Of a DNA stretch of 64,000 bases, positions 1-15,147 are shown one piece after another. The notes beneath the pieces are model-generated. The model searched no databases. It was not told where the DNA came from and was given only the letters and a program-made list of their open reading frames with translations. Both the position numbers and the translations under genes were made by a program. The stretch's first letter is position 1, and the number at the start of each line of letters is the position of its first letter. Source of the stretch: Macrobrachium rosenbergii (lineage: Eukaryota > Arthropoda > Malacostraca > Decapoda > Palaemonidae); NCBI RefSeq assembly GCF_040412425.1, contig NC_089744.1, positions 38,956,599 to 39,020,598 of the forward strand, written 5' to 3'.

Positions 1-330
1 ACTCAGACAAACTACCTTCCCACCACTAATGCTTTCCACGAAGTTCTTTTATCTGCAGCCAACCTCAGAACGACAAAGCTGTCCCAACCATGCCACCGAG
101 CTATGCGATGCTGTGTTTGGTGTGCGTGTGTGAGTATATGCGTGCGCGCGTGTGGTCTTTTTCTCTCTTTCCTCCAGTGGTAAAGGTGCAAAATTCTCTG
201 ACAAACACACGCTCACAAGCACACAAACAGAATGTCAGTATGAGTAAAGTCACAGAATCTCACAAACACAAAATATGTCTCGCTATCGGGAAAAGGTTAT
301 CCCGACGCCAAAGCGATGAATCACAAGAGG

Positions 331-357
331 CGGTGGGGGGGGGTGGGGGTGGGGAAG
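331..357 (+). repeat. G-run tract, quadruplex candidate
   Basis: Runs of nine, five and four G separated by single T (331-357), enough G triplets for an intrastrand quadruplex. Confidence 0.6.
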
Positions 358-600
358 CGAGAGGGAGGAGCTCGTGACAGCGCCGCTCCCCACTTCCCAA
401 ATCTTCGTGCAAGGCTCTCTCTCCTTCCATTAGAACTTTTGCTTGAGCAATCATCAAAGACAGGAAAGCAATGCAAAAGGGGCGGCGGACTGAGGTCGGG
501 AATTAAGTGTTCTTGTACCGAGAAATTCTCGGAAGTCATTTCCTATTACGTACATTTGCCGCAGCTATAGTAGTCTAAAGTCTGTTTCATTGTCTACATC

Positions 601-602
<2 letters not shown>

Positions 603-670
<68 letters not shown>
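603..670. repeat. (TA)n microsatellite
   Basis: About 34 perfect units. Confidence 0.97.
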
Positions 671-673
<3 letters not shown>

Positions 674-1039
674 ATTTCACACTAAATCATCATACCAAAC
701 ACATTGCTTATAAAGTAATGCAATTAAAACAAAGTAGCGGAAGTCTTTTTCTATTACGAACAACAAACTCGCGGGAAAACAAAAAGGAGGAATTAGCCTC
801 CTGGCAGTGTCTTTTAAAGCAAAGACACTAAAAGAAAGCCATCGTGCACAATCTTCGCATTGTTTGATCTATTTTCGTACATACAAGAAAGATTTGCACC
901 CTTCCTAAAATGTTTTCACACCAGTCAAATTTAATTCCATATTTCATTATGAATGTCAGTTATTATCATCACATAAAATGTTGCTGTAACACTATAATTA
1001 TTATTATTAGTTGCATAAAAAATCATATCTATTCCACAT

Positions 1040-1041
<2 letters not shown>
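671..1041. other. Non-coding stretch, nothing recognised
   Basis: AT-rich unique sequence; no ORF with coding character. Confidence 0.6.

Positions 1042-1131
<90 letters not shown>
1042..1131. repeat. (ATT)n microsatellite
   Basis: About 30 units, left border of the 1161-1343 stem-loop repeat. Confidence 0.97.
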
Positions 1132-1160
1132 TGAAGGGAGTAGACCCTCTTTCAAGCTTG

Positions 1161-1343
1161 TTCTGTTAAAAACAATGGCAGCATCAGTGGAATCGATTTT
1201 ATACAAGATTTTTTCAGATTATATACATCGGTCAGCTCTTAGCAGATATTAGCCTTGAAGAGAAGAGAATAGCCTAATAAGAAGAACTGAAAAAATCTTG
1301 TATAAAATGAATTTCGCTGATGCTGCCATTCTTTTTTCACAGA
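1161..1343. repeat. Stem-loop repeat with 57-bp inverted arms between (ATT)n tracts
   Basis: Arms 1161-1217 and 1287-1343 are imperfect inverted copies. Both contain ATGGCAGCATCAG and TTTTATACAAGATTTTTTCA in opposite directions, with a 69-base spacer. (ATT)n tracts sit outside both arms, which suggests one composite repeat unit. Confidence 0.8.
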
Positions 1344-1347
1344 ACCC

Positions 1348-1357
1348 ATTATTATTA

Positions 1358-1408
<51 letters not shown>

Positions 1409-1427
1409 GTTGTTGTTGTTGTTGTTG
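1348..1427. repeat. (ATT)n(GTT)n compound microsatellite
   Basis: ATT units turn into GTT units at about 1408. Right border of the stem-loop repeat. Confidence 0.95.
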
Positions 1428-2060
1428 CAAAATAAAACATGATCTTAGCTGTGAAAAAACTCCATTACCATTACCATTACTGAAGAGGTAGTGCAACTGG
1501 AACTTCAGAAGTTCAAGCGAGGAGTCAATCCATCACTACCCTAATGCTTTTCTCCTTGCATTTTAATACATTTTTATCTATTTATTAATTTGCTGTTTCT
1601 TTTCACTAACCAAGATCTCTTTCTGTATCTCCCTTTGCCTTCTCTTCTTCCTAATAAACAGAACACCAAATTCTTTGGAAGCTTGAATTTCAAGTCAATA
1701 CCCCTTGCGGGCTTGTTCCATATGAATAGGGTTCATTTTGTGAATAATAATAATAATAATATACAAATCAAATTTTACAGTGGTGCACTAAAGTAGACCC
1801 ACAATTCCTTTCTACATTTGGAGGATTGCGCAGCGCTGTCCACAAATTCCATTTAGTGAAGCTCCCATAAAAGGGTCGTTAATGGGCTACTATCTACGTT
1901 GGTTATCTCGCTGAAGTCTCTCACTTGTCGGAACGAAGCATAATGCGCATTTTCTTGTTACGGATCCGAAGATAAGCCCGGTATGCTGCTATTGGTCTCA
2001 GGTGTTTCTGGGGGAAACCCTTCGCCGGGGGGAATGGCAAATCTTCATGCAAGCTGCCAC

Positions 2061-2121
<61 letters not shown>

Positions 2122-2437
2122 TCATTATTACTAAAATATTTACATGAACATTACCAACTGACATATTAAATTACTTATATTCATAATAATGACAACGAGA
2201 AAATCAACGACGATAAAAGCAATAATAAAAATATTTAATTATTATTATCATCATATCAAATTACCAGCAACCCTGCTGGTAACCCGACAAACTGTGCCAT
2301 GGGCACATGAAATCAAGTACTACATTGTTACCACGAGTAAGCAACGCGCTATCGTGATTACCTACCATCATCGCTCTCTCGATGCAAGTCTCTAATTCGC
2401 AAAGCAACGATTAGAGCATAATGCTACAGAAAAAGTC

Positions 2438-2440
<3 letters not shown>
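1428..2440. other. Non-coding stretch apart from the (AAT)n tract
   Basis: 1800-2040 is mixed-composition sequence without a gene. Short open frames are not coding-like. Confidence 0.6.
2063..2121. repeat. (AAT)n microsatellite
   Basis: About 19 units. Confidence 0.95.

Positions 2441-2481
<41 letters not shown>
2441..2481. repeat. (AG)n microsatellite
   Basis: About 20 units. Confidence 0.95.
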
Positions 2482-2483
<2 letters not shown>

Positions 2484-2821
2484 CGTACCCGCTCGGGCAT
2501 CTGATGCTAGACCTGAATATCGCCAAACTAGATTACTTGATCGATCACCAATAACATATGTGATCCGCTTAATCAGTTTGAAACCCTGGTGCAACGGCCT
2601 CGAAATACAAATGGCCTTACATTTATGAATGTAGCTTAAAACTGATACAATGACAGTTGTCATTTGAAATTCACCTTTCTTGAGGCTTTTATGGGCAAAG
2701 TACAAAACTGAAAGCTATTATTACTTAAAAAATATTTCAAGCTTAAAAAGCAAAGGCTTCAGGCAGTCCCAGAAATAACAATGAGGTTTTAACTCCGAAC
2801 TTCTCTACATTATTTCATTCT

Positions 2822-3112
2822 GCTCTCCCTAGTTCCTCGTTGGACGGGTCGATATCGTTCTCAGCTAGCACTGTGCTGGGCCCGTGTTCGATTCTCCGGC
2901 CGGCCAATGAAGAATTAGAGGAATTTATTTCTGGTGATAGAAATTCATTTCTCTCTATAATGTGGTTCGGATTCCACAATAAGCTGTAGGTCCCGTTGCT
3001 AGGTAACCAATTGGTTCTTAGCCACGTAAAATAAGTCTAATCCTTCGGGCCAGCCCTAGGAGAGCTGTTAATCAGCTCAGTGGTCTGGTTAAACTAAGGT
3101 ATACTTAACTTC
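2822..3112 (+). mobile_element. tRNA-derived SINE, family A
   Basis: Head with an RNA polymerase III B box (GTTCGATTCTC near 2887) after an A-box-like GCTAGCAC region, then a body with GTAGGTCCCGTTGCTAGG, CCAGCCCTAGGAGAGC and an end GTATACTTAACT. The same body occurs reversed at 35816-36100. Confidence 0.7.
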
Positions 3113-3485
3113 TACTCTCCCTTCTGATTGGTTTCCCTTTCTCAATCACGCAGGTAGCTGTCTTTATTCTATTCCACCTACTTAAAAGTTACGCAGTCTA
3201 GGAAATGCTTTCGTTTTAAATTAATGGTCCGTTCAACTGAGACTTTTCCGAGTGTAACTTTAATTTCATGCCTTTCTTAGCCAACACCTCCGAGAGCGGA
3301 GTGAGCTGTGGCTTTGTTTTGTTCAAATATTTTCCTTCTACCGTGCCTTACTAGTCTCCTGTTTCCTTCGCTTTCCTTCCTGGAAGGAACTTCAAACAGA
3401 TATGAACCAGTGCATTGCTGACATAACTTTATCTTTGATTGTTTGCTCGATTTTTATCAGTAGTTTACTCCAACTCTTTAAATAT

Positions 3486-3486
<1 letters not shown>

Positions 3487-3556
<70 letters not shown>
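3487..3556. repeat. (AAT)n microsatellite
   Basis: About 23 units. Confidence 0.95.
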
Positions 3557-3560
<4 letters not shown>

Positions 3561-5089
3561 CTTGCGTTATAATTCCACTAAGTTTACCATTCTTCTTTGG
3601 TTACATTTAAACTTCACGATTAGCCTACATGTAACATTTTTCTACAATTACATTTATTTTTAAAAATCTCTTAGTTACAGTAAGCTGGTGTTTCAAATAC
3701 GACAGTAAAACTGCGTTTCGTAGTAGCTATATTTACTTTTAACTTTTTCAATAACTATACACAATTTCTACCCTTGATAACTTATGCAGACGACTTAGAA
3801 ATTCAATTTTGCAGCTTAAAACACAAAATTCTTTTCGGTTTCATAATTGGGCATTATCCAGAACCTCTTCACTTACCCCCACAAGAAAGGTTCATTTCAG
3901 TTTTAAAGTCTCCAGGATCTCCTTTACAACTCCCTAAGATTTTCAAGGTTCACGCGGTGTGTCAAAATAGGCAATCACTTGATAATACCTTAATCATGTA
4001 AAAACAGTCAAATTAAACGTTGTTCCTCGACGAAGCTCGAACCAATCTGGAAATGACATGGCGCTGTCATTATAAGATTATACAAAAAGATAACAGTAAC
4101 AATAAAAGGTCAAAATATGCAAAAAAAAAATAGTCAAAGCCTAAACCAATCTGAAAACTACAGTACTTTCAATGGTTGTAAAAAATAAAATAAAAAAAAA
4201 AGATAACAGTAGTCAGCCAAAACAAACAAAAAATCTCTCCCTACCATAATCCAGAATTTCAGTCCGTCAATTCACACGCTACTCAGTGAAACAGGTTAAC
4301 CCAGTTTGCAAATGATCAACTTTCGTCAGCGTCATTTGTTTTTACTTAACCGTTTCCTGTCAAATGGAGGTGTTTTGATCATCAAAACAGAGAAGCTACA
4401 AGATACCAGAATAATTCGGATCACAGCTGTCAGGTAGAGCAAAGGGAGGGAATTATGGTAAAATACGGGACAAAAGAATATGCTAATACAAAGCGAATGA
4501 GTCGGAGAAGGACTAGTTAGAAGTATAAAGAAACAAGCGGAGGTTGCCAATAGCAATGATATCAAGATAGATAAACGGGGCGAGGAGGGGCAAAAAAGGG
4601 CTAAACGTGAAGCGACACGAATGGAAGGACGATATGAGCGATATGGAAGAAGCAGTCAGCCTACGTCACTCCCCTTGAAATAACAAACCGCACCGACACG
4701 AGATTAAAAACAGAGATAACGCTTACACAATACCCTTTGGCTTTATTTTTACAGGCTCGCCATCGATAAGAGATGCTGCCCAAGTTATCGCTTAAGTAAC
4801 GCGCCTAAACATAATCACAATAAAGTAAGCAAAGATGGAAAGCGTTACGAAATACCTTATCAGAAAAGGAATGCCGCCACATAAAGCGATACCTTCGATT
4901 TGTTTACCTCACATGGTTAGTGAATTTAACAGTATAGAGGAAAAAAAAATAATGAGAATATCAGCTGAATGCTTTCATCACGGTGGGGTGAGGATCAACT
5001 CGTCGAGGCCCTTTCATTTAATTATGATTGTATCATTTTTCCCTCTTTATTCGACCTTATTCTCAGTCCTTCCCCAACTGCAAACCACT
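3557..5089. other. Non-coding stretch, nothing recognised
   Basis: AT-rich unique sequence with A-runs at 4120-4200. Open frames at 3774 and 4835 have no recognisable domain or splice context. Confidence 0.6.
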
Positions 5090-5232
5090 TCAGCGGACTA
5101 GTACCCAGGTACCTTACTGCATACGTCAACAGAGGCACCGTAAGTTTAACTAAGCATACCCATACCGCACAGCCCACGGTCGGGATACGAACCCCTGGTC
5201 TCATGCCAGCGAAAGAATGCGTTAACGTTTAC

Positions 5233-5235
<3 letters not shown>
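5090..5235 (-). mobile_element. tRNA-like SINE head next to a (GA)n tract
   Basis: The minus strand reads GTTAACGCATTCTTTCGCTG, GGCATGAGACC and B box GGGGTTCGTATCCC. The acceptor-stem half is lost into the (CT)n. It does not fold as a complete tRNA. Confidence 0.4.

Positions 5236-5292
<57 letters not shown>
5236..5292. repeat. (GA)n microsatellite
   Basis: About 28 units, beside a tRNA-like SINE head. Confidence 0.95.
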
Positions 5293-5294
<2 letters not shown>

Positions 5295-6370
5295 CACTGT
5301 CAAAGGGAAATGTATGGTCAAAACGAGAATAGCTACCGTGCGAGCAACGACATCTACAGAAAATCATAGGAAAAAGTAAAGGTTAAAAAAATAGGTGGGG
5401 GCAGGAAACGGCAAAACAAAGGCAATGAAAAATGAAACGAGAAAAGTTGGAGGATATCCCAGTCTACTTTTTCACACGATTTTCCGGAACTATTGTGCAC
5501 CGTCACGGAACCCAGTGGAACAGATGCCAGAATAGATCGCCTATATTACAAGAGAATCACGGCTTTGTTCTGAACGACAAAACAACGCTCGAAACGTTGT
5601 AAAGCGGGAGGAACAACACTGAAATCAAATGAATGGCGAGATCACCAACACTTACTACTACTACCGTTCGTTGCACTGTTTCTGCTGCTCTTGTTGCTAT
5701 GAAAGTTAACTTTTGATGTTACTGCTGATGCTTTCGGTGCTATGATGAAACTTTCAACAATAATAATGATAAGGATTATGAAAAAAATATCATCATTACT
5801 ACAATGGCCAGTACCCTCTTCTCTTCCGATGCCAGAGCATATCATTTCACCCGCTGCCAGAGAATAAGCCATTTTACTGTTCTGTCAAAAGTATAGAGCA
5901 GCCAATGTTTGACAAAAAATAAATGTATTCATTTACCACCAACGTCATTTTAAGCCAATAACAATCCATCAACAATTAAGATATAATTTTCTTTGTAAAT
6001 TTCCGTGAAGCATATCCGAATTACTTAAGAGGACCATTGCACTTCCAGAAATCAAAATCCTTCCACAAAAATAAGGACTTCATGAAGAACAAAAGTCCAA
6101 TTTTCAATATAAGGACTCAAAAATATTTGTGCATTAGCTTCCAAGTAACACCAAGGAAACTCATTTACATAAAATATTAAACGGTAAATCCTGTTGTCGA
6201 GAATAAATTAGCATTTGACACAAGTCATCAACAGAGTTAGCCAACCTTCAATTGCGTCCAAAAAATGTTAAGATGAAGGATTACGTTTTACCAAGGACCC
6301 ATCTTGAATCCTAATTTTACCACACGCGTAGGAATGAAGTTGCTGGTCCCCATTACTTCTTTTTTTTTTC
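5293..6370. other. Non-coding stretch, nothing recognised
   Basis: Unique AT-rich sequence. A minus-strand frame at 5642-5872 has no domain. Confidence 0.6.
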
Positions 6371-6460
6371 TTACTTAAGCTGACAATGGTACCCTTCCAC
6401 AACTGGGTAGACTGCTCGGTGGCATAACGGGATCGAACCGCGGACCTTGCTTATGCAAGG
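6371..6460 (+). repeat. GGTACC-core repeat (family D), copy 1, with tRNA-like B box
   Basis: GGTACCCTTCCACAACTGGG, TAGACTGCTCGGTGGC, then the reverse of a B box (GGGATCGAACCGC), so the tRNA-like part is on the minus strand. Confidence 0.4.
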
Positions 6461-6647
6461 ATTTTTACAATGATGTTGTTATTACCAAAAAGTTGTCTCC
6501 AAAATGGTCATTGGCATTCCTTGTTGGTCACCCCACCAAGTAATGACCACACCTGCTGTTATAAAACTTCCCAGAGCGAATCACCATTGGAAAAGCAAGC
6601 ACAATAATGCTGCTGTCGATGCGCACGCGCGAGCACGCGCACGCACA

Positions 6648-6935
6648 TACACATATATATAAACGGATGTATGTATATATGTATGCGTGTATGTTCCAGC
6701 ATAACTCTGAAACGCACTGGGGGTAGGACATCGCCAGTACCAAAGGGCACAAAAGGGGGAGGGAGGGCTTCCCTCGAACAGGGCGGGCTCTGCCAATGAA
6801 ACAGGGCTGGTTATTCCCGTAGACTTAGTAACTTTACGAATTTATCATACCTAATTTTGGTATACATATGACTCACTATCAGGAAAAGAATACTTGGGGA
6901 TGAGACATCAATGGCACCAAAGGGGGTGGGGGTTG

Positions 6936-6997
<62 letters not shown>

Positions 6998-7045
6998 ATC
7001 AGTTGTCATTCAGTTATCCCAGGCAGCGCCGGGTTGGTCAGCTAG
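6648..7045 (+). mobile_element. Helitron-like non-autonomous element, copy 1
   Basis: Shares with 51153-52027, in the same order, GGATGTATGTAT, ATGTTCCA, TTGGTATACATATGACT, GGCACCAAAGGGGG, AGAGTTTATCAGTT and a common right end. The right end is a hairpin (CCCAGGCAGCGCCGGG, 7018-7033) followed 8 bases later by CTAG and T, as expected for a Helitron 3' terminus. Bordered by (TA)n. An internal (GA)n tract is at 6939-6994. The 5' TC end was not located. Confidence 0.5.
6939..6994. repeat. (GA)n microsatellite
   Basis: About 28 units inside Helitron-like copy 1. Copy 2 has a shorter GA tract at 51960-51974 in the same place. Confidence 0.95.
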
Positions 7046-7046
7046 T

Positions 7047-7136
7047 GTATACAGTATATATATATATATATATATACTGTATATATACATATATATGTAT
7101 ATATATGTATATATACATATACATATATATATATAA
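7047..7136. repeat. Interrupted (TA)n next to the Helitron-like 3' end
   Basis: Imperfect TA/ATGTAT repeats start right after the CTAG terminus. Confidence 0.9.
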
Positions 7137-7623
7137 AGTAAACGGACACCAGTTTGCTATTTTTGCGTTGAGCTTTACTTGACCCTTCTTTCGTTAACCT
7201 ACCAAAGGGTAGGCGGCAATTTTTCACGTCAAGATTTTTCCCTTCCATAGACGTGTTATACTTGATACTTATCTAATAATCTCATAAATCTTATTCCCTT
7301 TAAGTCTATGAATATACTGCTCTTATCGCAAATTTTAAGCTGATTAATCAAGATAGAATGTGATAAATAATATCATGAACTAATTAATCAAACTCAGAAT
7401 CTAGTTAATCACACATAAACTGGCTGATCACAAAGGTCTGCCCAGTTTTCTCTTTAGAGGAGTTCGTTACGTTTCGCTTAAAATCAGCCTTTCAGCTCTG
7501 ACGTACGGATCATCATTCAGCCCGACTGCGATAGGGCTCCATGACTGAAAAGTCTCCCAGGATTCTCAAAACAACGCCTTTCTTTCTATTCACACCTGAT
7601 CTTTACCTCTGTCTGAGTTCGAT
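7137..7623. other. Non-coding stretch, nothing recognised
   Basis: Includes ACCTACCAAAGGGTAGG near 7198, a short inverted repeat. Confidence 0.55.
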
Positions 7624-9339
<1,716 letters not shown>

Positions 9340-9420
9340 TTCTACAGTATATACTGTATATATATAAATATATATATATATATAATTATATATATATAAA
9401 TATATACATATATAATTTTA
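9340..9420. repeat. Imperfect (TA)n after an alternating purine-pyrimidine tract
   Basis: Preceded by a CA/CG-rich alternating run at 9268-9328. Confidence 0.85.
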
Positions 9421-11548
9421 TGTAAACGTATTCTTATGGAAATGATAGAGACTCACTAATGAGAACATTCTTTCTTGCTTGAAATGATGCTATGGATACA
9501 TCGCAAAGCAGCGAATTCTCTAGAGCTGAATCTTTCGTACACCTTCGAAAAAAAACAATTATTTGGCATTAGGGCATGATCTCTGGAAGATTGCTGTCAT
9601 TAAAGAGATAAAGAGAACAATTTCTATTCGAAAAAACTGTAAAACTAAAAGAAGACGAGATCACACCAGAGAACCTTGGCGCCAAATAGGTGACTGGGTA
9701 ATTCAATGACCAGATGTTCCCATCAAACCCAGATCTATGGCATGTTCTTTAGACCTGGCTTCAAACAAAGTGTTATCATAATTCAGTTTTCAATCTGAGA
9801 CTATGTTTACCATAGTTGCAATACGTTTAAGTAATTTAAACAAATAACAGAAATAGCCGAGGGCGGACGAAGCAATATGTATGTCTCCATTCAGGATACG
9901 GGAAACAGTGGAAAGAATACCACGGCAACAATGAGACATCGGAAATAACGGTGCGAGCGGCAGTTGGTCATTGTTATCGCTTAACAAGAGTCGCCCTGTC
10001 TGTCTGTCCGTGTGTCTGTGTCTCGAAACCGTGGCCTCGTACTCGACTGGGACAGCGATTGTGACTCACCTGGCACACACAACAATGGCTCCCTAATGTC
10101 TACCGACGAAGACCACAAGAGTCATTCATTTACACAACGCTACGGCTATTTAGCTCCCTCCCACGTCCCTACCCCACCCCTATTTCTCAGCCCCCTCCCC
10201 TTCTCTCTTTCTCTATGAGAGAACGTGCGGAAATTGGACAAGAATGCCAACTGTTGGTTGGACACAACAATTCATTTAGGATTAGTTTATCGTCAATTTG
10301 ACAGTTCATAAGACACCTGTATGTTTCAGAGCGTTCAAACCGATGATACAAGAAACCAGTGTCCGAAAAAGTTTAATCTCTTGATAATATTAGGTTTGTA
10401 AGTAATTATACTAATAGACAGTATATTTTAATGGCGTGGTACCCATTTTCAGCCTACATATCATAACATCCTGATGTTTAGGCCCACACCGCTAAAGTCT
10501 AGAAAACACTATGGAAATCTATACTCCATATGCATATTACCAGTAAGTTCGACGCAATGTTTGATTTAAATAGTTTTTGCGTACAGCACAACTGAAAATT
10601 GCCGTCCACAGTAAACGACAACCAAGAAAAATTATGTAGAATACAATATAGCATTACGTAAGCGTTCAAAGCTTAAATATATCTGTTTTTCAAAGTTTCG
10701 TTATTATTACCTTATAGCTTTTTAAGGTTCGGGAAAACACTAGACTGGAAACTAGCTTGCCATTACTAGAAGATCCTGTCCATCCTAAGGAGAATGAATC
10801 TGGACATAGGGCAGGTCTAAAGCTCTTGCTGATCATGAATTCCCGATTCCTTATCGCTTACAACCTCAAAGCACCTGTTTATTCATCTTGGTTTCAACAT
10901 TACTCAGCATTTCCGTCAAAGAAATTAACGACCCAATAAATTATTACAAAGAAATTTACAACAAAATCTAGATAAAAAGAGAAAGCGGAACACTATCCTT
11001 CTTTTCCATACGGCTCACGGCAAACTACTCTAAAGGTCTTTCGTCGAGCTGGTTGTATGGGCAATAATTTATCGGTAAAAAGCAGGTGTCTAGACCATTG
11101 TTGATCGAACTCTAAAGGTTGGCGCCATTGAACTTACACCATTAGGCATGCGCGCGAGCTCAAAAGATGGAGGCAGGGAAAAAAGAAACGTGAAAAGAGA
11201 TGACGTTACTCGGAGGAAGAAAGTCAACAGGGGGTGACAGACACACACAAAAGGCATATCCAATTACAGAGGGTTTTTGACGGGTTTCAAAATTGGGAAA
11301 GGAAATTAGAGGCCGTTCAGAAACCGTAAAAAATGATAGTAACAATCTCTCCCCCCTTGATCTCGCAGCTCAGTAGTAGCGCGTCAAACTTAAATGCAGG
11401 GCCAGCGTCCGAAACCCTAAATGGCTCTGTTGGCGTAAGCAGTGAATTATGTACCTGTCTGTTAGTCGACTATGGTTGTTGCAGCTAGGGTCAAGAGAGG
11501 AAAAATAATTTGCGTTAAAATTTATACTATCAAAATGGAAGGTTCTCG

Positions 11549-11551
<3 letters not shown>
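9421..11551. other. Non-coding stretch, nothing recognised
   Basis: Unique sequence; no conserved domain, RNA gene or repeat family identified. Confidence 0.55.

Positions 11552-11642
<91 letters not shown>
11552..11642. repeat. (TA)n microsatellite
   Basis: About 45 units. Confidence 0.97.
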
Positions 11643-13337
<1,695 letters not shown>

Positions 13338-13387
13338 AATTTTGCCACTTACATCTGGAATTTTTTAGATTTACAGGTATTAAGGTG

Positions 13388-13497
13388 TTAAGCCGCAAAT
13401 TGCCTTTAATATCGAACTCACCATACCTCGGGAATAGCTTACATCCTAGGGGAATTTTAAATAAATGCCTCGCCACCAGTGGGACTCAAGCTGCCTC
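13388..13497 (-). mobile_element. tRNA-derived SINE, family B, reversed copy
   Basis: Inverted partner of 13520-13680: CACCAGTGGGACTCAAGCTG reads as the reverse of the B-box region there, and CCTCGGGAATAG matches its TTATTCCC block. Confidence 0.55.
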
Positions 13498-13519
13498 CTG
13501 ATTGGAGAACACTGAAAAT

Positions 13520-13680
13520 ACAATGACTATGACAAATGAGCCCAACCAGGCGGCAGCTCGAATCCCACTGGTGACGAAACACTGATCACTTATAATATAG
13601 TTCATCTTGGGTGTCAATTATTCCCGAATTACAGTGAACTGGATATCAAACGAAATCTGTGGCTTAATATTTGTGAAATA
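13520..13680 (+). mobile_element. tRNA-derived SINE, family B
   Basis: B-box-like GCTCGAATCCCACTGG (about 13556), then CATCTTGGGTGTCAATTATT, GATATCAAACG and GGCTTAATATTTGTGAAATA, running into (TA)n. It shares these blocks with 20990-21180. Confidence 0.55.
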
Positions 13681-13729
13681 TATGTATGTATATATATATA
13701 TGTGTGTGTATATATATATACGTATATGT

Positions 13730-13784
<55 letters not shown>
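13681..13784. repeat. Interrupted (TA)n microsatellite
   Basis: TATGTA interruptions, then about 23 clean units. Confidence 0.95.
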
Positions 13785-13786
<2 letters not shown>

Positions 13787-13799
13787 GAACATATGTCCA

Positions 13800-13946
13800 A
13801 GTGCTTTGCAGAAATAAATTTCTGACTCACATCGGCACAGAACCCCGGTCATTCAAATGAGTGACCAGGACTTTACCAACTGACCTACACAAGTCATAAA
13901 AGATGTTGGAACCTAAGTATTCTCGTACCTGGGCATGCTGGAATAA

Positions 13947-13950
<4 letters not shown>
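13800..13950 (-). mobile_element. tRNA-like SINE fragment
   Basis: The minus strand has TAGGTCAGTTGGTAAAGTCC (A-box region) and GACCGGGGTTCTGTGCC (B-box-like), between two (TA)n tracts. Confidence 0.4.
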
Positions 13951-14024
<74 letters not shown>

Positions 14025-14036
14025 TGTATATATATA
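13948..14036. repeat. (TA)n microsatellite
   Basis: About 36 units with a GTG interruption near the end. Confidence 0.95.
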
Positions 14037-14369
14037 CAGTATTTATGCACAAAATATCGCTCTACCCTAAATAAGAGAAGCCAGAGCACTCCACATCTGC
14101 CACACTACCCCTAACAACAGTAAACAGGGCTGAGAGTTGGCAGTTTGCTGAAGCGAAATCTAATTACGTTGCATAAAAGAGTCAGGGAAGAGTATCGCCG
14201 TCAATATAAGCCATATGGAAGCCCTGGCTTTGAAAGGCAAGCGATGTGAAAACTATTTTTTCTTATCTCTGAGCATTATTAGCATCTAATTACAAATTTC
14301 GTAATTTGCAATTTAAAATATGTTCCTAAAAAGCTGAGAACATCACAAGATGGACCTGCGGTTACAAAG

Positions 14370-14373
<4 letters not shown>

Positions 14374-14419
<46 letters not shown>
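14374..14419. repeat. (GA)n microsatellite
   Basis: About 23 units. Confidence 0.95.
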
Positions 14420-14423
<4 letters not shown>

Positions 14424-14841
14424 AAAAATCTCAGCACATTTATCACACTAACTGGTATTCCATGTAACGACACCTATATGTCACAGATTTGATTTAGCCT
14501 ACATACCCTGACTGACAAGAAGCCAACCCCATCACGGGATTTTTGAATATTTTATAAACCGGCAGCCTTAAATGTAGTTAACTAAATACGGATGACATCC
14601 AACAATTCAGAAACGGACACCTGAAAGGAATTAGAAGCTGACTGGTCAGCAACGGTCGTTTTTTCGTCTCAGCACCTTCTGGGCAACCTTCCCTTTTTTT
14701 TATGCGTCAGTAACAATCGCTCATCTGGACAACGCGTTCCTTGCCGGTGCTCTGTGGTCAGCATGACTCAAGTTCGATCCAAGAACGCACTGTCTTGCTG
14801 ATCATGATAACTACTCTGTCTCAAGTCTGCATGAATAGAGC

Positions 14842-15147
14842 AGAATATAGAATGTAGGCCAAAGGGCAAGCGCTGGGACCTATGAAGTCATTCAGCGCTG
14901 AAACTGGAATTGAGAGCAAAGAAGGTTTTAAAGTTGTAACAGGAGGAAAACTTCGCAGTTGCAGTATGAATCAATCGTTAGGAGAGAGTGGAAAGTAACA
15001 TGGAAGAGCGAGAACATGAACGGAGGTACAGCAAGAGGAATGAAAGGGGTTGCAGTAGAGGACGAAGGGACGCAGCAAAGAACCCTAAGTAATGCCTACA
15101 GTGCACCGCAGGAGGTGCAATGACGGCACTAGCCCCCTACGGAGTCT
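14842..15147 (+). repeat. Dispersed 300-bp repeat (family C), copy 1
   Basis: Blocks shared with 42931 and 62341: GGGACCTATGA, TCATTCAGCGCTGAAAC, GTAACAGGAGGAAAAC, AGAGTGGAAAGTAA, GGGGTTGCAG, GAAGGGACGC, TGCCTACAGTGCACC, TGACGGCACTA. No coding potential; origin of the family unknown to me. Confidence 0.8.

Noticed and set aside
5090..5235. Possible functional tRNA genes at this and other B-box sites (2887, 6425, 13556, 21048, 57371)
   Set aside because: None has a complete cloverleaf with paired acceptor stem; they look like SINE heads or chance B boxes.
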